Positions 43,110 through 53,286 of a stretch of 64,000 nt of DNA are shown one piece after another. Made by a program: the position numbers and the translations under genes. Position 1 is the first letter of the stretch; each line of letters opens with the position of its first letter. This DNA comes from an uncultured Eubacterium sp. (lineage in GTDB: Bacteria > Bacillota > Clostridia > Lachnospirales > Lachnospiraceae): assembly GCA_945920185.1 (NCBI GenBank), contig CAMEJP010000002.1, positions 1 to 64,000 on the forward strand, read 5' to 3'. Under the pieces are notes generated by a model. It did not search any database. It was not told where the DNA came from and saw only the letters and a list, made by a program, of their open reading frames with translations.

Positions 43110-45032
43110 ATGTCTATATTAGTTACCGGCGGTGCCGGATTTATAGGAAGCCATACCTGCGTGGAGCTTTTGCAGGCAGGATATGATGTGGTAGTAATAG
43201 ATAACCTGTGCAACTCTTCTAAGGAAGCTCTTGACAGAGTTATGGAGATTACGGGAAAGAAGCTTAAGTTTTACGAGGGAGACCTTCTTAACAGAGAGTT
43301 TGTCGAGCATGTAATGTGTTCGGAGGATATAGAGGCGTGCATACATTTTGCAGGCCTTAAAGCGGTAGGCGAATCAGTCGCAAAGCCTTGGGAATATTAC
43401 AATAACAATATAACCGGCACACTTATACTTGTGGATGTGCTGAGAAAGCACAATGTTAAAAACATAGTATTTTCTTCATCTGCTACCGTATACGGAACAC
43501 CGGAGACCATACCTATTACGGAGGACTGTAAAAAAGGCGAGGTTACCAACCCATACGGTCAGACAAAGTCAATGTTAGAGCAGATACTTATGGATATGGG
43601 AAAAGCTGACCCTGAGTGGAATATCATTTTGTTAAGATATTTCAACCCGATTGGTGCTCATGAAAGCGGAAGAATAGGTGAAAATCCAAAAGGTATTCCA
43701 AACAACCTTATGCCGTATATAACACAGGTTGCCGTGGGCAAGCTTGAAAAGCTCAAAGTATTCGGAAATGATTACGATACTCCTGACGGAACAGGCGTAA
43801 GGGATTACATACATGTGGTTGACCTTGCAAAAGGTCATATCTGCGCTCTGAAAAAACTTAAAGAGAACAAGGGAACGCTTATATATAATCTCGGAACAGG
43901 AAAAGGTTACAGTGTGCTTGATATCGTAAAGGCATTTGAGGAGGCAAACGGCGTTACCATTCCTTATGAGATAGTAGAGAGACGTCCGGGTGATATTGCC
44001 TGCTGTTACGCCGACCCGTCAAAAGCGAGAGAGGAAATGGGCTGGGCAGCAGAGAAAAATCTTGTTGATATGTGCAGGGATTCCTTCAGATGGCAGACAA
44101 ATAATCCTAACGGTTTTGAGAAGGAAGAAAAGAAGAACGCTACTCTTGTAGTTATGGCGGCAGGCATAGGCAGCCGCTTCGGCGGTGGAATCAAGCAGCT
44201 TGAACCGGTAGGACCTAATGGGGAAATAATTATGGATTATTCCATTCTTGATGCCAAGCGTGCCGGATTCAATAAAGTAGTGTTTGTCATAAGACGCGAC
44301 CTTAAGAAGGACTTTATGGAGGTCATCGGAAACAGAATAGCAGAAATTATAGACGTTGATTATGCATATCAGGAGCTTGACAATCTTCCGGAAGGATTTT
44401 CACTTCCTGAGGGCAGGGTTAAGCCATGGGGAACGGGACAGGCTATACTTGCCTGCAAGGGAATCGTAAATGAGCCGTTTGCAGTTATAAATGCAGATGA
44501 CTATTACGGAAAAGAAGCATTTGAAAAGCTTTACAGATACCTTACGACAGAAAAACTGTATGATAAGGGCAGATTTAATATTTGCATGGCAGGATTTATT
44601 CTCAAAAATACACTTAGTGATAACGGTGCAGTTACGCGCGGAATATGCCTGGTAAATGATGAAGATAAGCTTGTCGGAGTCAAGGAGACCAAGGGCATAG
44701 AAAAGACTCCGACCGGACCTGTATGCAGAAAGGACGGAGCGGAAACGCACCTTGATGAGAATTCTTATGTATCCATGAATATGTGGGGACTGACACCGCA
44801 GTTTATAGACGGACTTGAGAGTGAATTCAAGCTGTTTCTTGCAAAGTTGGCTCCGAACGATATTACAAGCGAGTTTCTTCTTCCTACCATAATCGATACC
44901 ATGATTAAGACAGGAAAAGCAGAGGTTACGCTTCTTGAAAGCAGGGATAAATGGTTCGGAGTAACCTACAAGGAGGACAAGCAGACGGTAGTTGATGAGA
45001 TAAGAAAGCTTGTAGAGTCAGGAGAATACTAG
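43110..45032 (+). CDS. galE: Fused UDP-glucose 4-epimerase and sugar nucleotidyltransferase
   Basis: A 640-residue two-domain protein. Residues 1-338 are GalE: NAD loop GGAGFIG, Ser124, Tyr149 and Lys153 ([11 protein letters not shown]), and the usual [10 protein letters not shown] end. From about residue 346 a second enzyme starts ([20 protein letters not shown]), a Rossmann-type nucleotidyltransferase with an NADDYYGKE metal site, similar to proteins normally encoded alone. Between them is a 7-residue Glu/Lys linker whose DNA (GAGAAGGAAG) looks like an old ribosome site. No in-frame ATG, GTG or TTG lies in the linker, so it reads as a true fusion. Start at 43110 is 5 bases past GGAG. Which nucleotide sugar the second part makes is unknown. 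Confidence 0.85.
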   Translation: MSILVTGGAGFIGSHTCVELLQAGYDVVVIDNLCNSSKEALDRVMEITGKKLKFYEGDLLNREFVEHVMCSEDIEACIHFAGLKAVGESVAKPWEYYNNNITGTLILVDVLRKHNVKNIVFSSSATVYGTPETIPITEDCKKGEVTNPYGQTKSMLEQILMDMGKADPEWNIILLRYFNPIGAHESGRIGENPKGIPNNLMPYITQVAVGKLEKLKVFGNDYDTPDGTGVRDYIHVVDLAKGHICALKKLKENKGTLIYNLGTGKGYSVLDIVKAFEEANGVTIPYEIVERRPGDIACCYADPSKAREEMGWAAEKNLVDMCRDSFRWQTNNPNGFEKEEKKNATLVVMAAGIGSRFGGGIKQLEPVGPNGEIIMDYSILDAKRAGFNKVVFVIRRDLKKDFMEVIGNRIAEIIDVDYAYQELDNLPEGFSLPEGRVKPWGTGQAILACKGIVNEPFAVINADDYYGKEAFEKLYRYLTTEKLYDKGRFNICMAGFILKNTLSDNGAVTRGICLVNDEDKLVGVKETKGIEKTPTGPVCRKDGAETHLDENSYVSMNMWGLTPQFIDGLESEFKLFLAKLAPNDITSEFLLPTIIDTMIKTGKAEVTLLESRDKWFGVTYKEDKQTVVDEIRKLVESGEY

Positions 45033-45111
45033 AGCTTTCAGGCAGATAAATGGCATTATAACAAATACTCATACATATACTTTATAAAGAATTATTCCGG
45101 AGAGTAATGAT

Positions 45112-45516
45112 ATGAGGAAGGCTTTAATAATGCTTGTGCTGCTTGTGCTTTGTGTACTTTGTGCAGCCTGCAGGGTCAAGGATACAAGCGATACCGAGAA
45201 AAAGAGCGAGCTTGACTATACCGTGGCAGATGATGAAGATTTGCCGGAGGAGGTGGCAAATTACATTACAGACAGGAAAAGGGACAGCTTTTCCACTACG
45301 TTTGTTTCCGGGGAGTATATGTATATTATAGTGTGCTTCGGAACGATGAACACAAGCGGCTACAGTATACAGGTGACAAGCGCATACGAAACAGATAACA
45401 GGATAGTTATAGAAACCAAACTTAGCGGTCCTAAGACTGAGGGAGATAAGACCGAAACGTATCCTTATATCGTACTCAAGACAGAAAAAAGTGATAAACA
45501 GGTTGTGTTTAAATAG
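45112..45516 (+). CDS. Small putative lipoprotein
   Basis: A 134-residue protein with a lipoprotein signal peptide (IMLVLLVLCVLCAAC, Cys about residue 19) and a short globular domain without known motifs. It lies 8 bases before the SipL-like gene, so the two are probably co-transcribed. A role in sporulation is a guess from position. Confidence 0.6.
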   Translation: MRKALIMLVLLVLCVLCAACRVKDTSDTEKKSELDYTVADDEDLPEEVANYITDRKRDSFSTTFVSGEYMYIIVCFGTMNTSGYSIQVTSAYETDNRIVIETKLSGPKTEGDKTETYPYIVLKTEKSDKQVVFK

Positions 45517-45524
45517 GAGGTTGT

Positions 45525-47090
45525 ATGGAGTTATTAAGGGAAAACATTTGTGCAAGCAGGGAAATAAAACGTGAGATATTGCAGATAACAATAGACGACG
45601 ATTATAATATACCGGATGTTAAGCCGGATGTGTCGGAGCTTTTGTGGCAGGAGGCAAATGTAAGCGATATTACGTTAAGACCGGATGAAAAGAGGGTAGG
45701 AGTAAGCGCAAAATTTGTTTTTGATGTGCTTTATCTTTCAAATGATAAAGAGAAGCTTTTAGAAAATATAATGGGAGAGCTTCCTTTAAGAGAAATGATA
45801 AATGCCGATATGTATATGGAAAGCGACGAACTTACGGCAGACGCTCAGATTCTTGATCTCAGCGTAAGAATGATAAATTCAAGAAAGCTCAACATAAAGG
45901 CAATCGTAAATATTGAACTTGTAATACATAGAATTGTGACAGCTCCTGTGGTGTCTGACGTATTGGCTGATGCCAGCAAGAGATTTTTTGAGGTAAAATA
46001 TAACAGCCTTGTGGCAAAAAAAGCAGATGTCCTGAGAATTAAGGAAAATGTCACGCTGGCGGCAAGCAAGCCTGACGTGGGAAATATACTGTTTCGCTCC
46101 GTAAAACTTCGCCAAAGACAGGTGCGCCTTATAGACAACGGCTTTAATATAAGGGGTGAACTGGCATTTTTTATAATATATTCTCACAACAGCGGCAGTC
46201 GTGACAATAAGGAGGATATAGTATGGTATGAGGGCAGCGTTCCGTTTGATGAAACAGTAAGCGTAAACGGTGTGGCTGAGGACATGGTAGGAAGCATAGG
46301 TGCAAAGCTTTCCTCATATACCATAGAGGTGCAGCCGGATGATGACGGCGAGGAGAGAGTACTTTGTGTGGAAGCGGTAGTAGGTCTTGATATCAGGGTA
46401 CTTGAGGATAAAGAAATGAGGATGCTTGAGGATATTTACAATCCTACGGTTGATTATGATATTGCCCAAAATGATATAGAACTTGAAAAAATAGTCGTAA
46501 AAAACGAATCAAAATGCAGTGTTACAGGCGGAATAAAAAGCACGGTTCCATCAGAAAGCCTGCTCCAGATATGCTATGTAGACGGTAAGGTCATAGAAGA
46601 CGAAAGAGAACTTACACCGGCAGGAATAGTTATCAGGGGAATACTGGAGGTAAACATTATAGTCATCGTTGCCGATGATATAAGACCTGTAGGAGTCATT
46701 AAGGGACAGCTTCCGTTTGAACATACCATTTCCGTGCCGGAGACTGACGGCGAAATAAAATATGCCTATGACTGCTATCTTGAAAAAATAAATGTAAATT
46801 TAACCGGAGATAATGAAGCATCTGTCAAGGCCAATATAGTATTTGATACATTTGTCACAGAAAGCATAACTGCCAGGGCGATAGACAACATTGAAGCCGT
46901 GGAGGCGGATATGAAAGAAATAATGGATATGCCGGGAATTATAGGTTACATTGTAAAGGACGGCGATACCATGTGGAACATAGCCAAGAAATTCAGAACC
47001 ACAACAGATGACATTAAACTTATAAATGACAAGAGTGACGAGAGAATAAGCCGAGGCGAAAAGCTGATAATTGTAAAAAATGTAAGGTAG
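45525..47090 (+). CDS. SPOCS and LysM domain protein, SipL-like
   Basis: A 521-residue protein: SPOCS (DUF3794) domains over about residues 10-460, with the N-terminal DDDYNIPDVKPDV seen in the family, and a C-terminal LysM (YIVKDGDTMWNIAKKFRTT, about 473-518). This matches SipL of Clostridioides difficile, a spore coat morphogenesis factor that binds SpoIVA and attaches the coat to the forespore. A GGAGG ribosome site precedes the ATG. Confidence 0.9.
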   Translation: MELLRENICASREIKREILQITIDDDYNIPDVKPDVSELLWQEANVSDITLRPDEKRVGVSAKFVFDVLYLSNDKEKLLENIMGELPLREMINADMYMESDELTADAQILDLSVRMINSRKLNIKAIVNIELVIHRIVTAPVVSDVLADASKRFFEVKYNSLVAKKADVLRIKENVTLAASKPDVGNILFRSVKLRQRQVRLIDNGFNIRGELAFFIIYSHNSGSRDNKEDIVWYEGSVPFDETVSVNGVAEDMVGSIGAKLSSYTIEVQPDDDGEERVLCVEAVVGLDIRVLEDKEMRMLEDIYNPTVDYDIAQNDIELEKIVVKNESKCSVTGGIKSTVPSESLLQICYVDGKVIEDERELTPAGIVIRGILEVNIIVIVADDIRPVGVIKGQLPFEHTISVPETDGEIKYAYDCYLEKINVNLTGDNEASVKANIVFDTFVTESITARAIDNIEAVEADMKEIMDMPGIIGYIVKDGDTMWNIAKKFRTTTDDIKLINDKSDERISRGEKLIIVKNVR

Positions 47091-47093
47091 TTC

Positions 47094-47122
47094 TTGAAAA
47101 ACAATGATAATTTTGGTAAAAT
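47094..47122 (+). promoter_or_regulatory. Promoter of zinc-ribbon membrane protein gene
   Basis: TTGAAA, 17-base spacer, TAAAAT, starting four bases after the SipL-like stop. Confidence 0.65.
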
Positions 47123-47154
47123 AAAACAAATGAAAAATGTAGGAGGATTGAGCT

Positions 47155-48201
47155 ATGTTTTGTATGGTATGCGGTAATAAACTGGCAGACGGTGCAAAGT
47201 TTTGCCCATCTTGCGGTTCACCGGTTGCAGCAGCACCTGCACCAAGTGAAGCGGTTTTTGTGGATGAAGCAGTTAAGGCAGCAGCACAACCGGAAGTAAA
47301 AGAAGAAATAATTGAAAATCAGGAAGATGTTTCACAAAGCACTCCTGTTATTGAAGAAGCCTCTGAAATAGAAGATGTAGAGGTGGAGGAGTCAAGCGTA
47401 AGCCTTGAAAGTGAAGTAGATACATCTTTGGACCCTAGTGTGTTGGCAGCATTGGAAACACCGGATATTCCTGAGAGCGAGATTGATGTTGATGAGTTAT
47501 CGGATACATTAAAGAGTACGGAAGAATCCGAAGATAAGCCGGAGCCTGAAGCTGTTACACCTGTGCAGCAGGAGGTTAATCAAAACGTGACTCCGGTACA
47601 GCCGGTATCTCCCGTTGCAGAGCCTGTTAAGATTCAGTCACAGAATTCGGTTATAGGAAGCGTACCCGTACAGCCAAGCCAGCCGCAGTCTGCACCCGTA
47701 CCGCCTGTTATTCCTGTGCCTCCTGTCGCTCCGGCAACACCTATGATGCCATTGACAGGTGCGTCGACTAAAAGTGCACCAAAGGTTAAAAAGGAGAAGG
47801 AAGCATTTAAGATATTTGCACTTCTCGGAATACTTATTACCCTTGCAGGCTGTTTCCTTAACATACATAAGTTTAACAACTGGGACGGCGAAGAGTATGT
47901 GTCAAGAACAGATAAGCAGTGGGAATTTACTGAAGGTCAGATTATCATAGCAGCTATGGTGATTGCACTTGTATTTGTGATTTTGAGACTTAGCGCATTT
48001 GCACTTACCGGAGTTGTGGCTTCGTGGGTATCATATGCTTTGTTCTGTATGAGATTTTATTACTATCAGTCAGACATTCTTAAAGACGCTGATGTTGCCT
48101 TTAAGCTTGAGATAGGAACTTTCCTTATATGGGCAGGTCTTGTAATATCACTTATCGGACTTTTCATTAAGTTTGGAAAGAAAAAATTATTTAAAATATA
48201 A
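47155..48201 (+). CDS. Zinc-ribbon protein with acidic/Pro-rich linker and membrane helices
   Basis: A 348-residue protein: zinc ribbon (CMVCGNKLADGAKFCPSCG, residues 3-21), a long disordered region rich in Glu, Val, Pro and Gln (25-210, with PVIPVPPVAPATP), and four membrane helices (about 220-238, 262-282, 284-302, 318-338). No enzyme motif. Its own promoter and strong terminator make it monocistronic. The ribbon resembles that of the protein at 22792, but the rest does not align by eye. Confidence 0.7.
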   Translation: MFCMVCGNKLADGAKFCPSCGSPVAAAPAPSEAVFVDEAVKAAAQPEVKEEIIENQEDVSQSTPVIEEASEIEDVEVEESSVSLESEVDTSLDPSVLAALETPDIPESEIDVDELSDTLKSTEESEDKPEPEAVTPVQQEVNQNVTPVQPVSPVAEPVKIQSQNSVIGSVPVQPSQPQSAPVPPVIPVPPVAPATPMMPLTGASTKSAPKVKKEKEAFKIFALLGILITLAGCFLNIHKFNNWDGEEYVSRTDKQWEFTEGQIIIAAMVIALVFVILRLSAFALTGVVASWVSYALFCMRFYYYQSDILKDADVAFKLEIGTFLIWAGLVISLIGLFIKFGKKKLFKI

Positions 48202-48212
48202 TTATGTATAAA

Positions 48213-48248
48213 AGAGGTCAGAATTTCACAGATTCTGACCTCTTTTTT
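48213..48248 (+). terminator. Rho-independent terminator
   Basis: AGAGGTCAGAAT pairs with ATTCTGACCTCT, then TTTTT. Confidence 0.92.
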
Positions 48249-48249
48249 C

Positions 48250-48278
48250 TTGATTTATTGTCAGAAATTGTATATAAT
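48250..48278 (+). promoter_or_regulatory. Promoter of ispE-gntR-type operon
   Basis: TTGATT, 17-base spacer, TATAAT. It lies inside the longest open frame of ispE and so argues for the later GTG start at 48313. Confidence 0.75.
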
Positions 48279-48312
48279 ATACTGTATACAAAATACGTCA
48301 AAGGGTGATTTT

Positions 48313-49179
48313 GTGGATAATATTAAATTAAAAGCAAGAGCAAAGATAAATATTGGTTTGGACGTAGTGAGGAAACGTCCTGACGGATACCATGATATGA
48401 GGATGGTTATGCAGACTTTAAAAATGTATGACGGTATCAGCATGGCTAAGAATCATAACGGAAATATTTCGATTAAGACTAATCTTCCGTATGTGCCTGA
48501 CAATGAGAATAATCTTTGTTACAAAGCAGCAAAGCTTTTGAGGGATGAATTTAATATCGATACAGGCGTTGATATAGATTTGGTAAAATATATACCGGTC
48601 TCTGCGGGAATGGCAGGCGGAAGTTCCGACGCTGCTGCTGTCATGGTAGGTATGAACAAGCTGTTTGGCTTATCGCTTTCGATGCAGGATTTGATGGAAA
48701 GAGCGGTTAACATAGGTGCTGACGTACCATACTGCATAATGCGCGGAACGGCAATGGCGGAAGGAATCGGCGAGAAGCTGACAAGACTTAATCCGTTTCC
48801 TGAATGTGTGGTGCTGGTTGCAAAGCCGGGGATAGCAGTTTCCACAAGAAGCGTATTTGGAAAGCTTCGCCTTACCGAAGATACTTACCATCCTGATATA
48901 GACAGTATCGTTAAAGGCATAAACGAAAAAAATATGGATATGATAGCTTCTAATATGGGAAATGTACTTGAAGACGTCACGGAGAAAGATTTTCCGGTGA
49001 TTAGTACCATTAAAAGCAAAATGGCAGAAAACGGTGCCATAAAGGCTCTTATGAGCGGAAGCGGACCTACGGTATTCGGACTGTTTGAAAATATTGAAGA
49101 TGCCAGAAAGGCATTTTACAGCATAAAAAAAGAGCATATTGCAAGACAAATGTTTATAACGGACATTTTTAATGTATAG
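48313..49179 (+). CDS. ispE: 4-diphosphocytidyl-2-C-methyl-D-erythritol kinase
   Basis: A 288-residue GHMP kinase that phosphorylates CDP-methylerythritol in the MEP isoprenoid pathway. Seen: the N-terminal KARAKINIGLDVVRKRPDGY, the ATP loop PVSAGMAGGSSDAAA and the C-terminal LMSGSGPTVFGLF. Start is GTG at 48313 with AAAGGGTGA upstream and a promoter between it and the upstream ATG at 48250. GntR-family regulator gene follows by 30 bases. Confidence 0.94.
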   Translation: MDNIKLKARAKINIGLDVVRKRPDGYHDMRMVMQTLKMYDGISMAKNHNGNISIKTNLPYVPDNENNLCYKAAKLLRDEFNIDTGVDIDLVKYIPVSAGMAGGSSDAAAVMVGMNKLFGLSLSMQDLMERAVNIGADVPYCIMRGTAMAEGIGEKLTRLNPFPECVVLVAKPGIAVSTRSVFGKLRLTEDTYHPDIDSIVKGINEKNMDMIASNMGNVLEDVTEKDFPVISTIKSKMAENGAIKALMSGSGPTVFGLFENIEDARKAFYSIKKEHIARQMFITDIFNV

Positions 49180-49209
49180 GAAATAACGCATAGAAAGGGC
49201 GAAAAGCAG

Positions 49210-49878
49210 ATGAAAAAAGATTTGAAGCTGGAAATTAACGATTATTTACCTTTAAGAGAGGTAGTATTTCTCACCTTGAGGCAGGCTATTTTAAAGGGAG
49301 AACTGGAGCCGGGTGAAAGACTGATGGAAATATCTCTTGCCAATCAGCTTGGCGTCAGCAGAACGCCGATAAGAGAAGCTATCAGAAAGCTTGAACTTGA
49401 AGGGCTTGTTGTCATGGTGCCAAGAAAAGGTGCTGAGGTGGCGTCCATAACAGAGAAGGATATGAAGGATGTCCTTGAGCTTCGTTGCGCTCTTGACGCT
49501 TTTTCAGTTAAACTTGCATGTGAGCGCATGAGCCAGGAAGAACTTGAAAAGCTTGAGCTTGCGAACAAGGATTTTGAGGAAGCTATAGTTTCCCATGACC
49601 TTATAAAGATAGCTGAGGCAGACGTGAAGTTCCATGAGGTTATTTACAATGCCACAACAAACCAGAGACTTATACAAATGATTAGTAATCTTCGCGAGCA
49701 GATGTACAGATATCGGCTGGAGTATCTTAAGGATGCAAGAAACCATTCGATACTCATAAATGAGCACAATGACATTATAAAAAGCATAAAGGACGGCGAT
49801 GTTGAGGCTGCTCAGAAAATGGTTACAACTCATATACAGAACCAGGAGAAATGCATTTACAAATTAATCAGCAAATAA
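49210..49878 (+). CDS. GntR-family transcription regulator (FadR-like)
   Basis: A 222-residue regulator: N-terminal winged helix (LREVVFLTLRQAILKGEL ... GVSRTPIREAIRKLE, about residues 12-75) and an all-helical C-terminal FCD domain (about 85-215) with the metal-ligand pattern of FadR-type proteins (ADVKFHEVIYNAT). Ligand unknown. Co-transcribed with ispE by spacing. Confidence 0.9.
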   Translation: MKKDLKLEINDYLPLREVVFLTLRQAILKGELEPGERLMEISLANQLGVSRTPIREAIRKLELEGLVVMVPRKGAEVASITEKDMKDVLELRCALDAFSVKLACERMSQEELEKLELANKDFEEAIVSHDLIKIAEADVKFHEVIYNATTNQRLIQMISNLREQMYRYRLEYLKDARNHSILINEHNDIIKSIKDGDVEAAQKMVTTHIQNQEKCIYKLISK

Positions 49879-49937
49879 GTGAATATGATTTAAAATAAAG
49901 GCAATAATCAGTGTAAGTTAATAATGGAGGTTTGATT

Positions 49938-50570
49938 ATGAAAAGATTTATTAGACTGCTGATGGTTGCCTTTGTTGTCATTTTGGGCATATATGTTACA
50001 TACGAAAACAAAAAGATGGAAAAGATTCAGCAGGGCATAGCTGATAAGATTATCAGATTTCATGTTCGCGCCAACAGCGACAGTGAAAAAGACCAAAACA
50101 TTAAGACAAGGGTAAAAGAAAATGTGGTGGATTACCTTTATGACAGGCTGTCGGCTTCAGAAAGCCTTGATGAGACAAAACAGATTCTTACGGATAATAT
50201 GGATGAGATAAAAGAGATAGCCGTGGAAACCGTCAGGGAATCCGGAGAGAATTACGACGTAAACGTGTATTTTGAAGAAGCATATTTTCCACTCAGGACT
50301 TACGGTGATATGAGTTTTCCGCCGGGAGTCTATGAGGCTTTCAGAATTGACATCGGTGATTACGAGGGAAAAAACTGGTGGTGTGTGCTGTATCCTCCGC
50401 TTTGCTTTGTGGATTCTACATATGCCGTTGTGCCGGACGCTTCAAAGCAGCAGTTTAAAGAAATTCTGTCGCCTGAGGAATATTGTGCGGTAACGGTTGG
50501 CACGCTTAGCAAAAGCAAGGTAAAATTTGAATTTAAGTATTTTAAATTTCTGAACAGACTTATGCCATAG
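49938..50570 (+). CDS. spoIIR: Stage II sporulation protein R
   Basis: A 210-residue protein with an N-terminal signal/anchor helix (residues 5-22) and the family marks IIRFHVRANSDSEKDQ, FGDYPVK-like region FPLRTYGDMSFPPGVYEA and WWCVLYPPLCFVD. SpoIIR is made in the forespore, exported and triggers SpoIIGA to process pro-sigma-E. Start at 49938 has TGGAGG upstream. Shows that the organism, or a recent ancestor, forms spores. Confidence 0.94.
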   Translation: MKRFIRLLMVAFVVILGIYVTYENKKMEKIQQGIADKIIRFHVRANSDSEKDQNIKTRVKENVVDYLYDRLSASESLDETKQILTDNMDEIKEIAVETVRESGENYDVNVYFEEAYFPLRTYGDMSFPPGVYEAFRIDIGDYEGKNWWCVLYPPLCFVDSTYAVVPDASKQQFKEILSPEEYCAVTVGTLSKSKVKFEFKYFKFLNRLMP

Positions 50571-50600
50571 TCCTTTTGATGAATAGCATTTTTTCCCTGA

Positions 50601-50629
50601 TTGCATATTTTATAGAATAGTAGTAAAAT
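50601..50629 (+). promoter_or_regulatory. Promoter of glutamate racemase gene
   Basis: TTGCAT, 17-base spacer, TAAAAT, 30 bases before the ATG. Confidence 0.65.
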
Positions 50630-50659
50630 AGTGTTAAATTTTCATAGCAGGAGGCTGAA

Positions 50660-51478
50660 ATGGATAATAATGCACCTATCGGTGTTTTTGATTCGGGCGT
50701 GAGCGGACTTACGGTAGCCCGCGAGATAATGCGCCAGATACCGAATGAGCGGATTGTATATTTTGGCGATACCGCCAGAGTCCCATATGGCTCTAAGTCA
50801 AAACAAACAATTCTCAAATTTTCAAGACAGATAATACGCTTCCTCAAAACAGAGGGCGTCAAGGCGATAGTTATAGCGTGTAATACAGCTAGCGCGCTGG
50901 CTCTGGATGATATAGAAAAAGAGCTGGATATACCTATAATAGGAGTTGTCAGAAGCGGAGCCTCCATGGCGGCAAAGGCGACAAAGAATAAGCGCGTGGG
51001 CATTATAGCTACCGAGGGTACGATTAACAGCAACATTTACAAAGATTATCTAAGCAGCATCGACAGTGAAATTACGGTTATCGGGAAAGCGTGTCCGCTA
51101 TTTGTTCCTCTGGTGGAGGAGGGGATGATAGACGACCCCGTAACAAAGGAGATTGCAACAAGATACCTTAATTATTTAAGAAATGAAAATATAGACACTC
51201 TCATACTTGGATGTACTCATTATCCTTTGCTTAGAAATACAATAAAAGAGATTATGGGAGACGGTGTTACCCTTGTAAATCCTGCCTATGAGACGGCTGT
51301 TGAGCTTAAGACTCTTCTTAAGGAGAAGAATTTGGCAAATATAAAGGAATATGAGAGCGCGTCAGTTATGTATAAGTTTTATGTGTCGGATGCTGCCGAG
51401 AAATTCAGCCGTTTCGCAAACAGTATAATGCCTTTTGACATTATGCCGGCGCAACAGATAAATATTGATGAATATTAA
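50660..51478 (+). CDS. murI: Glutamate racemase
   Basis: A 272-residue cofactor-free racemase giving D-glutamate for peptidoglycan. Both catalytic cysteines are seen, in VIACNTASALA and LGCTHYPLL, as are GVFDSGVSGLTVA and the YFGDTARVPYG segment. A GGAGG ribosome site lies ahead. The DUF1934 gene starts 9 bases after the stop. Confidence 0.94.
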   Translation: MDNNAPIGVFDSGVSGLTVAREIMRQIPNERIVYFGDTARVPYGSKSKQTILKFSRQIIRFLKTEGVKAIVIACNTASALALDDIEKELDIPIIGVVRSGASMAAKATKNKRVGIIATEGTINSNIYKDYLSSIDSEITVIGKACPLFVPLVEEGMIDDPVTKEIATRYLNYLRNENIDTLILGCTHYPLLRNTIKEIMGDGVTLVNPAYETAVELKTLLKEKNLANIKEYESASVMYKFYVSDAAEKFSRFANSIMPFDIMPAQQINIDEY

Positions 51479-51486
51479 GTGAGAAT

Positions 51487-51894
51487 ATGGAAAAAGATAT
51501 CAGGATAAATATACATACGACTAACAGCTACGGTCATGAAAGCGATGAGACAAAGCAGAGTTATCCGGGAAAGCTCTTCGTAAAGAACGGTAAAAGATAC
51601 TGCGTGTATAATGACGAAGAGTGCAGCAATATGATAAAGCTTGGAAGCAGCGAGATAGAAATACTAAGGAGAGCTGATGGTTTTTCAAGCAAAATGTTTT
51701 TTAAAGGCGGCGAGGCAACAATATCTTCTTACAGTATGCAGGGTTCTGTTATGTCCATGAAGGTTCATACCCGATGGCTTGGGATAGAAGAATATGAAGA
51801 CAGGATAGCCGTAAGCATTAAATACGATTTAGAGATGAACGGACAGTTTGTCTCGGAAAATAATGTTTTTATTGAGATAGGATATGTACGGTAA
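51487..51894 (+). CDS. DUF1934 protein
   Basis: A 135-residue beta-barrel protein of the DUF1934 (YwiB-like) family, calycin fold. Marks: the alternating beta strands KLFVKNGKRYCVYND, FKGGEATISSYSMQGSVMSM and IKYDLEMNGQFVSENNV. Function not known. Translated with murI in one transcript by spacing; start 9 bases after its stop. Confidence 0.8.
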   Translation: MEKDIRINIHTTNSYGHESDETKQSYPGKLFVKNGKRYCVYNDEECSNMIKLGSSEIEILRRADGFSSKMFFKGGEATISSYSMQGSVMSMKVHTRWLGIEEYEDRIAVSIKYDLEMNGQFVSENNVFIEIGYVR

Positions 51895-51927
51895 GCACTT
51901 CATAAGATATGCGGAATGGAGATTAAT

Positions 51928-53286
51928 ATGCACAGAGAACAATATAAAAGGATTGTTAATTTCTTACAGGGATTAGTATTGCTTGCTATTGAAACAGGAA
52001 TTTTTGCTTATGTATGGTACGGAAAGTATGCCGACGTCATAGAGCTCCCGTTTTTTAAGCGTGGAAATTGGGCAGTAATAGGTATGTACGCCCTTATGGC
52101 GTTTTTGTTTACAAAGATATATTCGGGATATAAGATAGGTTATATAAGAACCATGGATACGGTGTATTCAAATGTTATTGCAATGCTTTGTACAAACGTG
52201 GTTATGTACTTCCAGCTTGTGCTTATATCGCGTCACTATTACAGTGCAAGCATTATGGTGCTTATTATGGGAATAGATGTATGTGTGATTATATTGTGGA
52301 CTTTTGCATGCAAGAGGATATATGCAAGTATTTATCCTGCACGAAATATGATTATCATATATGATAAGTATTCGCCAACATTTCTTATGGAGAAAATGAA
52401 TTCGCGAAAGGACAAGTATAACGTAACAAAGGCTATAAACGTAAATGTAGGCAAGGAAAAGCTTCTTGAGGAGATAAGCAGATATGATGCTGTTGTCATA
52501 TGCGATATTGAAGCGGTGATGCGTAACTTTATTTTGAAATACTGTTACAAAAATTCAATAAGAACATATGTCACACCAAGAATATCAGATATTATTATCA
52601 TAGGTTCCGATGAAATGCATCTTTTTGACACACCTCTGCTTTTGTCAAGAAATCAGGGACTTTCCATAGACCAGAGGTTTATCAAAAGGGCAATGGATAT
52701 AATCGTATCGTCGGTGGGCATAGTCATAGCTTCGCCTATTATGCTTATATGTGCCATTGCCATAAAGGCGTATGACGGAGGTCCTGTATTTTACAGGCAG
52801 GACAGGCAGACAATCAACGGAAAGATATTTAGGATATACAAGTTCAGAAGCATGATAGTGGATTCAGAGAAAAACGGTGCCAGACTTGCAAAAAAGAATG
52901 ATGACCGTATTACGCCTGTGGGAAAGGTGCTAAGAAATCTGCATTTTGACGAGCTTCCGCAGCTTTTTAACGTTTTTGTCGGCGATATGTCCATGGTAGG
53001 TCCAAGACCTGAAAGACCGGAAATATGCGAGCAGTATATGAAGGACATGCCTGAGTTTGATTTCAGGCTTAAGGTAAAGGCAGGGCTTACAGGCTATGCA
53101 CAGGTGTACGGAAAGTACAATACCACCCCGTACGATAAATTAAAACTTGATTTAAGTTACATTCAGAAACAGAGTATTCTTCTGGACCTTAAGCTGATGC
53201 TGCTCACATTTAAAATAATGTTTCAAAAGGAATCATCAGAAGGTGTGGAAAATGACCAGACTACTGCATTGAAAGGAAAAAAATGA
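51928..53286 (+). CDS. Polyprenyl-phosphate sugar-1-phosphate transferase
   Basis: A 452-residue initiating enzyme of surface polysaccharide synthesis: four N-terminal membrane helices (about 10-120), a nucleotide-binding-like middle region, a fifth helix (KRAMDIIVSSVGIVIASPIM) and the catalytic bacterial sugar transferase domain (PVFYRQDRQ, KFRSMIVDSE, LRNLHFDELPQLFNV, MVGPRPERPE). It loads the first sugar phosphate on undecaprenyl phosphate. Start at 51928 follows GGAATGGAG. It overlaps the ABC permease gene by four bases and heads the polysaccharide cluster. Confidence 0.92.
   Translation: MHREQYKRIVNFLQGLVLLAIETGIFAYVWYGKYADVIELPFFKRGNWAVIGMYALMAFLFTKIYSGYKIGYIRTMDTVYSNVIAMLCTNVVMYFQLVLISRHYYSASIMVLIMGIDVCVIILWTFACKRIYASIYPARNMIIIYDKYSPTFLMEKMNSRKDKYNVTKAINVNVGKEKLLEEISRYDAVVICDIEAVMRNFILKYCYKNSIRTYVTPRISDIIIIGSDEMHLFDTPLLLSRNQGLSIDQRFIKRAMDIIVSSVGIVIASPIMLICAIAIKAYDGGPVFYRQDRQTINGKIFRIYKFRSMIVDSEKNGARLAKKNDDRITPVGKVLRNLHFDELPQLFNVFVGDMSMVGPRPERPEICEQYMKDMPEFDFRLKVKAGLTGYAQVYGKYNTTPYDKLKLDLSYIQKQSILLDLKLMLLTFKIMFQKESSEGVENDQTTALKGKK

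Noticed and set aside
48250-48312. Longer N-terminus for IspE from the ATG at 48250
   Set aside because: A TTGATT-17-TATAAT promoter lies inside this extension and the family N-terminus begins after the GTG at 48313.
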